Assembly (NCBI GenBank): GCA_049591295.1
Contig: JBAWEQ010000105.1
Location: 1 to 24,646, forward strand
Source: DTPS01 sp049591295
GTDB taxonomy: Bacteria > Acidobacteriota > UBA4820 > DSQY01
Direction of reading: 5' to 3'
Length of the DNA stretch: 24,646 bases
Below the pieces are notes generated by a model that ran no database searches, was not told the origin of the DNA, and saw nothing but the letters and a program-made list of their open reading frames with translations. Position numbers and translations under genes: made by a program. Below, in pieces: positions 20,463 through 24,646 of this stretch; the stretch's first letter is position 1; each line of letters begins with the position of its first letter.

Positions 20463-21506
20463 TCATTCCGCCGATGAGGGAGGCCGCGCGCCCAGCAGCC
20501 GCTCCACCGGAGCGCGAAGCTCCTCGGCCCCGGCGAGCGGCGTGACCAGGAGGCCCGCCTCGGTCTCCACGACCACCTGCCCGACGAGGCCCCGCACGAG
20601 GGTCCGCGGGCCCGTCGTGATCACCAGACAGCCCCTGCACTCCTCCATCCGCCCGGGACCCCACGCGGCGTTTCCCTCCGAATCCTTGGGCAGCAGCGCA
20701 TGGAGCGCCGGGAAAGTGCCCACGTCGCTCCAGGGGAAATCGGCGGGCACGACGACGGCCCGCCGGGTCCGCTCCATGACGAGCCGGTCGAACGAGGTCG
20801 AGGGCAGGGCCCTGTACGGCTCCGGCCCGGCTCCGTTCAGCCAGGCTTCGGCGGCCTCCCAATACCCCGGACAGTGGGCGGCCATCTCCTCCCTCAAGGG
20901 CCCCAGCGGAAGCAGAAACATACCCGAATTCCACGACACTCCGGGTTCGGCGAGCAGGGCCTCGGCCCTCTCGCGGTCGGGCTTCTCCACGAAGCGGCTC
21001 ACCGAGAAGCCTTCCCCCGCGGGAGCCCCCGGCTGGATGTAGCCGTAGGAGCTCTCGGGGCCCGTGGGCCTGATGCCCAGGACGCCCAATGCTCCGCGCT
21101 CCCGGCACAGCCGGGCCAGCCGCCGGATCGTCGCACCGAAGGCCTCGGTGTCCGGGATGTGGTGGTCCGAGGGAAGCACCAGCAGCAGGCCTTCCGGCCC
21201 CGCCTTCGACCGGGCCCGCGCGGCGGCGAGGGCCACGGCCGCCCCCGTGTTCCGGGCCGCGGGCTCGGCCTGAAACTCCACGCCCCGAGCCTCGCAGAGC
21301 GGTTCCAGGGAGGACGGCCCGACCGCGACGACGGAGTCCGGCGCGAGAGAGCCGGCCCTGCGCACGCAGTCGTCGTACAGGGTGCCCAGGGGTCCGAGCT
21401 GGACGAAGGGCTTGGGGCGCGCGGGCGAGGAGAGCGGCCAGAGCCGGGTCCCCGATCCTCCCGCCAGAATGGCCACGTGAAGGCACGCCCCACGATCCGC
21501 ATTCAC
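20463..21506 (-). CDS. manC: Mannose-1-phosphate guanylyltransferase
   Basis: Makes GDP-mannose from GTP and mannose 1-phosphate for polysaccharide synthesis. The 347-residue protein has the GMP signature ILAGGSGTRLWPLSSPARPKPF (about 13-34), QAEPAARNTGAAVALAA, LPSDHHI, SSYGYIQPG, FVEKPDRERAE, WNSGMFL and FPWSDVGTF. The phosphomannose isomerase domain of bifunctional ManC/AlgA proteins is absent. It starts with GTG at 21504-21506, with GAGGGG about 6 nt upstream. It lies 55 nt after the NusG-like gene. No GDP-mannose-modifying enzyme (gmd/fcl) is visible here, so mannose itself may be used. Confidence 0.92.
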   Translation of the reverse strand: MNADRGACLHVAILAGGSGTRLWPLSSPARPKPFVQLGPLGTLYDDCVRRAGSLAPDSVVAVGPSSLEPLCEARGVEFQAEPAARNTGAAVALAAARARSKAGPEGLLLVLPSDHHIPDTEAFGATIRRLARLCRERGALGVLGIRPTGPESSYGYIQPGAPAGEGFSVSRFVEKPDRERAEALLAEPGVSWNSGMFLLPLGPLREEMAAHCPGYWEAAEAWLNGAGPEPYRALPSTSFDRLVMERTRRAVVVPADFPWSDVGTFPALHALLPKDSEGNAAWGPGRMEECRGCLVITTGPRTLVRGLVGQVVVETEAGLLVTPLAGAEELRAPVERLLGARPPSSAE

Positions 21507-21561
21507 CGCATTCCCCTCCGCATGGTCCCGAGCGCCGACCCCTTTATGGTACGCCCAGATG

Positions 21562-22065
21562 CTACTTCAGGACGAACCGGTCGGCCTCCACCGGGAGCGA
21601 TCCCCCCAGGTACTCCAGGAGCAGTCGCACGCGGTCCTTGGAGGGCATGGCCTCGAGGACCGTCCCCTCCATGCCGGCGAAGACGCCCGCTTGAAACCGC
21701 ACGCGCTGGCCCACCTGGAAGGCGGGGTCGGGGTCCGGCTGGAGGTACCCGCGCCCCCCCTCGCGCTCCCGCCAGTGCTCGACGAGCTCCGGCTCCACGC
21801 AGGCGAGCTGCTCCCCGAAGGTGAGCGGTCTGCGTATCCCCGGAAAATAGCGGACCCTCGCGAGCTCCACCTGCGGCGACAGCAGGACGAAGAGGTAGCC
21901 GGGGAAGAGCGGCTGGGGCGATGAGCCCGTGTACCGGTTCTTCACCCTGGGGCAGTAAGCCTCGAACCCCTCCTCCCCGAGAAACACCAGGGCCGGCTGC
22001 TCCTTGCGGGGCTTGGTGGCCAGAACGGCCCAGACCCGCCTGGCGCTCGAGAGGTCCGCCAGCAT
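21562..22065 (-). CDS. NusG/RfaH-type transcription antitermination protein
   Basis: A specialised NusG paralogue that binds RNA polymerase to keep it transcribing long operons. The 167-residue protein has an N-terminal NGN domain (WAVLATKPRKEQPALVFL, then EAYCPRVKNRY and PLFPGYLFVLLSP) and a C-terminal KOW domain (FQVGQRVRFQAGVFAGMEGTVLEAM, SKDRVRLLLEYLGGSLPVE). The FPGYLFV segment is a family hallmark. The ATG at 22063-22065 touches the DegT stop codon (TAGATG), so the two are coupled. Being second in a long polysaccharide cluster fits the RfaH, UpxY or LoaP type, which typically regulate their own operon. I found no matching ops element in the right orientation. Confidence 0.88.
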   Translation of the reverse strand: MLADLSSARRVWAVLATKPRKEQPALVFLGEEGFEAYCPRVKNRYTGSSPQPLFPGYLFVLLSPQVELARVRYFPGIRRPLTFGEQLACVEPELVEHWREREGGRGYLQPDPDPAFQVGQRVRFQAGVFAGMEGTVLEAMPSKDRVRLLLEYLGGSLPVEADRFVLK

Positions 22066-23229
22066 CTAGCGTCTTCCGGCGTAGAAGCTCCGGATTCCCT
22101 CGCACACCTCTTGGACCTCGGCCTCGGTCAGCTCGGCGAAGATGGGAAGGGCCAGGACCTCCGCGGCCGCGCGCTCGGTGTGGGGAAGCGCCCCCTTTGC
22201 ATAGCCGAGGAAACGGAAGCAGGGCTGAAGGTGGAGAGGTACGGGGTAGTAGATCATGGAGCCGATCTGCCGGTCGGCGAGGTGCGCCTTCAGCTCGTCC
22301 CGCCGCTCCGCACGGATGACGAACTGGTGGTAGATGTGGGTATAGCCGTCGGGCGCCTGGGGCGCCTGCACCGAGGGGATGCCCTCCAGGCCGCGCCGGT
22401 AGAGCTGTGCCACCTCGGCGCGCCGCCGGTTCCAGTCATCCACGTGCGGCAGCTTGACCCGCAGGACCGCCGCCTGAACCTCGTCCAGCCTGGAGTTGTA
22501 GCCGATCTCCTCGTGGAGGTAGCGCTCCCTGCTCCCGTGCACGCGGAGCATGGCCAGGCGGTCGGCGAGGGCCGCGTCGTCCGTGGTCAGCAGGCCGCCG
22601 TCCCCCGCTCCGCCCCAGTTCTTGGTGGGAAAGAAGGAGAAGGCGCCGAGGTGGCCCAGCGTGCCGACGCGCCGGCCCTTGTACAGGGCCCCGTAGGCCT
22701 GGCAGCCGTCCTCGAAGACCTTGAGGCCGTGCGAGGAGGCGACGGCGTTGAGGGCGTCCATGTCGGCCGGAAGGCCGTAGAGGTGGACCGGCAGCAGCAC
22801 GCGGATGGGCACGCCCGTGGCGCGGTGCACGGGGAGCCCCTCGGGGCCGGGCCGGCACTCCTCCTCCAGGAACCGCTTCACCGCGGAGGGAGAGAGGTTG
22901 AAGGTCTCGGGGTCGATCTCGGCGAAGAAGGGCCGCCCGCCCGCGTTGTGGATGGCGCCGGCCGTGGCGAAGAAGGTGAAGGAGGTGGTCAGCACGCCTT
23001 CGCCCTGTTTGAGCCCCAGGGCCCTGAGGCCGAGGAGGAGGGCGTCCGTGCCCGAGGCCACTCCCACCGCGTGGGCCGCCGCGAGATGGGCCGCGGCCTC
23101 CTCTTCGAGGGCCTTGCCGTGTTTTCCGAGAATGAAGTGCTGGGTTTCGAAGACATCCTGAAGGGCCCGCTGCACCGCTTCGCGGATCTGGGCGTGCTGC
23201 CTCGTCAGGTCTAACACCGGTACGCTCAT
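22066..23229 (-). CDS. DegT/DnrJ/EryC1/StrS sugar aminotransferase
   Basis: A PLP enzyme that aminates keto-sugar nucleotides (for example to make viosamine- or perosamine-type sugars). The 387-residue protein has the family motifs VPVLDLTRQHAQI, GVASGTDALLLGL, VLTTSFTFFAT, VHLYGLPADMDAL, EDGCQAYGA, the PLP-binding Lys in FSFFPTKNWGGAGDGG, the GYNSRLDEVQAAVL loop and a MIYYPVPLHLQPCF end. The ATG at 23227-23229 is preceded by AAGGAG 9 nt away and by a promoter that starts about 20 nt upstream; the frame is open further upstream, but that would overlap the pilT leader. It is the first gene of the polysaccharide cluster. The exact sugar product is not predictable. Confidence 0.92.
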   Translation of the reverse strand: MSVPVLDLTRQHAQIREAVQRALQDVFETQHFILGKHGKALEEEAAAHLAAAHAVGVASGTDALLLGLRALGLKQGEGVLTTSFTFFATAGAIHNAGGRPFFAEIDPETFNLSPSAVKRFLEEECRPGPEGLPVHRATGVPIRVLLPVHLYGLPADMDALNAVASSHGLKVFEDGCQAYGALYKGRRVGTLGHLGAFSFFPTKNWGGAGDGGLLTTDDAALADRLAMLRVHGSRERYLHEEIGYNSRLDEVQAAVLRVKLPHVDDWNRRRAEVAQLYRRGLEGIPSVQAPQAPDGYTHIYHQFVIRAERRDELKAHLADRQIGSMIYYPVPLHLQPCFRFLGYAKGALPHTERAAAEVLALPIFAELTEAEVQEVCEGIRSFYAGRR

Positions 23230-23257
23230 GGGCTTAGGCTCCTTCGACAAAGGCATG

Positions 23258-23286
23258 CTTATAGCACAGCGGCCCCCGCGAGTAAA
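23258..23286 (-). promoter_or_regulatory. Sigma70-like promoter of the polysaccharide cluster
   Basis: On the minus strand, -35 TTTACT (23281-23286), a 17-nt spacer and -10 TATAAG (23258-23263, 5 of 6 consensus bases). The start would be near 23251, giving a roughly 20-nt leader with AAGGAG at 23239-23244. Confidence 0.55.
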
Positions 23287-23294
23287 GCATTTCA

Positions 23295-23330
23295 GGCCCC
23301 TTTGAGGGGCCGGCGGGGCCGTGGTATGGT
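23295..23330 (+). promoter_or_regulatory. Candidate pilT promoter with overlapping palindrome
   Basis: On the plus strand, -35-like TTGAGG (23302-23307), 17 nt, then -10-like TATGGT (23325-23330). A perfect hairpin GGCCCCT-TTG-AGGGGCC (23295-23311) covers the -35 box. It lies back-to-back with the DegT promoter. Confidence 0.4.
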
Positions 23331-23353
23331 TGGGGAGAATCGGAGGCCCGACC

Positions 23354-24433
23354 ATGGATTCCACGGTCTTTCAAAAGCTTCTCATCAGCGCCATCCAGAG
23401 GGGCGCTTCGGACGTCCACCTGCAGACCGGCCACCCCCCGATGATGCGGATCAACGGCGAGCTCCTGGAGGTCAAGTACCACCCCCTGGAACCATCGGAG
23501 ACCCAGGCCATCGCCGAGGAGATCCTGGCCCACACCTACCAGAAGCCCGACGTGGCCACGCTCTCGGAGCTGGACGTCTCCTACGGCATCGAGGGCCAGG
23601 GGCGCTTCCGCGCCAACATCTTCCGCCAGAGGGGCACCCTGAGCATCGTCCTGAGGGTGATCCCCATTACGATCCAGAGCTTTGCCGAGCTCAACCTGCC
23701 GCCCGTCATGGAGCAGATCGCCAACCTCCGGCGGGGCCTGGTGATCGTCTCCGGCGCCACGGGGAACGGCAAGTCCACCACCCTGGCCGCCATGGTGGAG
23801 TTCATCAACGAGACCCGCCGGGCCCACGTGGTGACCATCGAGGATCCCATCGAGTTTCTGTTCCGCCACAAGATGTCCATCGTGAGCCAGCGGGAGCTGG
23901 GCAGCGACACGCCCTCCTACGCCTCCGCCCTCCAGGCCGTCCTGCGCCAGGACCCGGACGTGATCCTCATCGGCGAGATGCGCGACCTGGAGACCGTGGA
24001 GACCGCCCTCAAGGCCGCCGAGACGGGGCACCTGGTGCTGGCCTCGCTCCACACCACGGACAGCGTCAAGAGCATCTCCCGGCTCATCGGCATGTTCCCG
24101 CCGGACCAGGAGGCGAGCGTCCGCGGACGGCTGGCCGATGCCCTCATGGCCATCGTCTCCCTGCGGCTCATGCCCCAGAAGGGCGTGCTCGGGAGGATTC
24201 CGGCCGTGGAGGTGCTCCGCGTGACGCGGACCATCCAGGAGTGCATCCGGGACCCCTCCAAGACCTTCGACATCCCGGAGTACATGGCCAAGGGCGCGGA
24301 GATGTACGGCATGCAGACCTTCGACCTGCACCTGCTCCAGCTCGTCAAGGCGGGCAAGGTCGAGTTGGAGGCCGCCAAGCTGGCCTCCAGCAATCCCTCC
24401 GAACTCGAGCGCGCCATCCTCATGGAGGGGTGA
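23354..24433 (+). CDS. pilT: PilT-type twitching-motility ATPase
   Basis: A hexameric ATPase at the inner membrane that powers type IV pilus retraction. The 359-residue protein begins MDSTVFQKLLISAIQRGASD (the ASDVHLQ motif of the family) and has Walker A GATGNGKSTT (about 134-143), the Asp box VTIEDPIEF, Walker B VILIGEMRD (about 202-210) and the His box TGHLVLASLHT. The Walker A reads GATGNGKS rather than the commoner GPTGSGKS. The C-terminal segment equivalent to AIRNLIRE reads RTIQECIRD, so a PilU-like or diverged retraction ATPase is possible. The ATG at 23354-23356 has GGAGG 8 nt upstream; an earlier in-frame ATG (23324) lies within the promoter. It is the only plus-strand gene in the window. 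No other pilus gene follows before the edge. Confidence 0.92.
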   Translation: MDSTVFQKLLISAIQRGASDVHLQTGHPPMMRINGELLEVKYHPLEPSETQAIAEEILAHTYQKPDVATLSELDVSYGIEGQGRFRANIFRQRGTLSIVLRVIPITIQSFAELNLPPVMEQIANLRRGLVIVSGATGNGKSTTLAAMVEFINETRRAHVVTIEDPIEFLFRHKMSIVSQRELGSDTPSYASALQAVLRQDPDVILIGEMRDLETVETALKAAETGHLVLASLHTTDSVKSISRLIGMFPPDQEASVRGRLADALMAIVSLRLMPQKGVLGRIPAVEVLRVTRTIQECIRDPSKTFDIPEYMAKGAEMYGMQTFDLHLLQLVKAGKVELEAAKLASSNPSELERAILMEG

Positions 24434-24591
24434 GGCCGGGGGCGCGAAACGCGGACGGCAGCCGGTGGTCAGTCGCCGGCCGTCGGCAGCCTCCATCCTC
24501 CACCCCACACAGCCCCCCCCATCCCGCCACCGCGAAGCACGCCTGTCCAAAATAGGCCGTCTTGCCGACTCCGGGCCACGGCTGGGTCTGG

Positions 24592-24610
24592 GCCGCGCCT
24601 TTGGCGCGGC
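24592..24610. other. GC-rich hairpin downstream of pilT
   Basis: GCCGCGCC-TTT-GGCGCGGC is a perfect 8-bp stem with a 3-nt loop, about 160 nt after the pilT stop. No U-tract follows on either strand, so terminator function is doubtful. I see no gene in the rest of 24434-24646. Confidence 0.35.
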
Positions 24611-24646
24611 GCTGGGGGTCTGGTCCGGGCGCGTCCACGCGAGCGT

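Noticed and set aside
23230..23364. Upstream extension of the DegT aminotransferase
   Set aside because: It would overlap the promoter and the pilT start and lacks a ribosome-binding site. MSVPVLDLTRQ is the usual family start.

Overview
The window is a GC-rich bacterial chromosome segment. Nearly every gene lies on the minus strand; only a pilT-type ATPase at the right end is on the plus strand. Strong Shine-Dalgarno sequences, several GTG starts, overlapping stop/start codons, a complete dTDP-L-rhamnose pathway, a type IV pilus retraction-type ATPase and abundant 7-8 bp intergenic tandem repeats suggest a free-living Gram-negative-type bacterium. An Acidobacteriota-like or deltaproteobacterial-like lineage is my guess; the window has no rRNA or single-copy marker to settle it.

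Right part (about 8.3-23.2 kb, read right to left): a surface-polysaccharide cluster. It starts at a good sigma70-like promoter that lies back-to-back with the pilT promoter. The order is DegT/StrS sugar aminotransferase, NusG/RfaH-type antiterminator, mannose-1-phosphate guanylyltransferase, rmlA, rmlC, rmlD, a giant DUF2339 membrane protein, its usual partner DUF3999, a ferritin-like protein, rmlB, a diverged rmlB paralogue, an NTF2-like protein and an alpha/beta hydrolase. Together rmlA, rmlB, rmlC and rmlD make dTDP-L-rhamnose; manC makes GDP-mannose; DegT would make an amino sugar. No glycosyltransferase or flippase is in view, so this is the precursor end of a larger locus.

Middle (7.5-8.3 kb): a monocistronic secreted DUF3887-type protein with its own near-consensus promoter (TTGACG-N17-TATAAT) and a rho-independent terminator.

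Left part (1-7.1 kb): a PLP aminotransferase, an unusual fused enzyme (glutamate-cysteine-ligase-type GCS2 domain plus M20 metallopeptidase domain), a tiny two-helix ferritin-like protein, then a ribbon-helix-helix (RHH) regulator, a COG3379-type AlkP-superfamily phosphohydrolase and the start of adenylylsulfate kinase (cysC). The RHH gene has a TTGACA-N17-TACACT promoter with an inverted repeat at its start site, which suggests autoregulation of the RHH-phosphohydrolase-cysC unit.

Across the window, most loosely packed spacers are filled with short tandem arrays. Three spacers carry 8-mers (GTGANNAG type) arranged as two opposed arms around a short central palindrome, running from one gene's stop codon to just before the next gene's ribosome-binding region. 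Others carry 7-mers (GAGACGC or GTGAAAA type). Tightly coupled operon junctions carry none. These arrays, the GCS2-M20 fusion, the four-fold repeat in the DUF2339 protein and the rmlB paralogue that has lost its catalytic Asp are the most noteworthy items.
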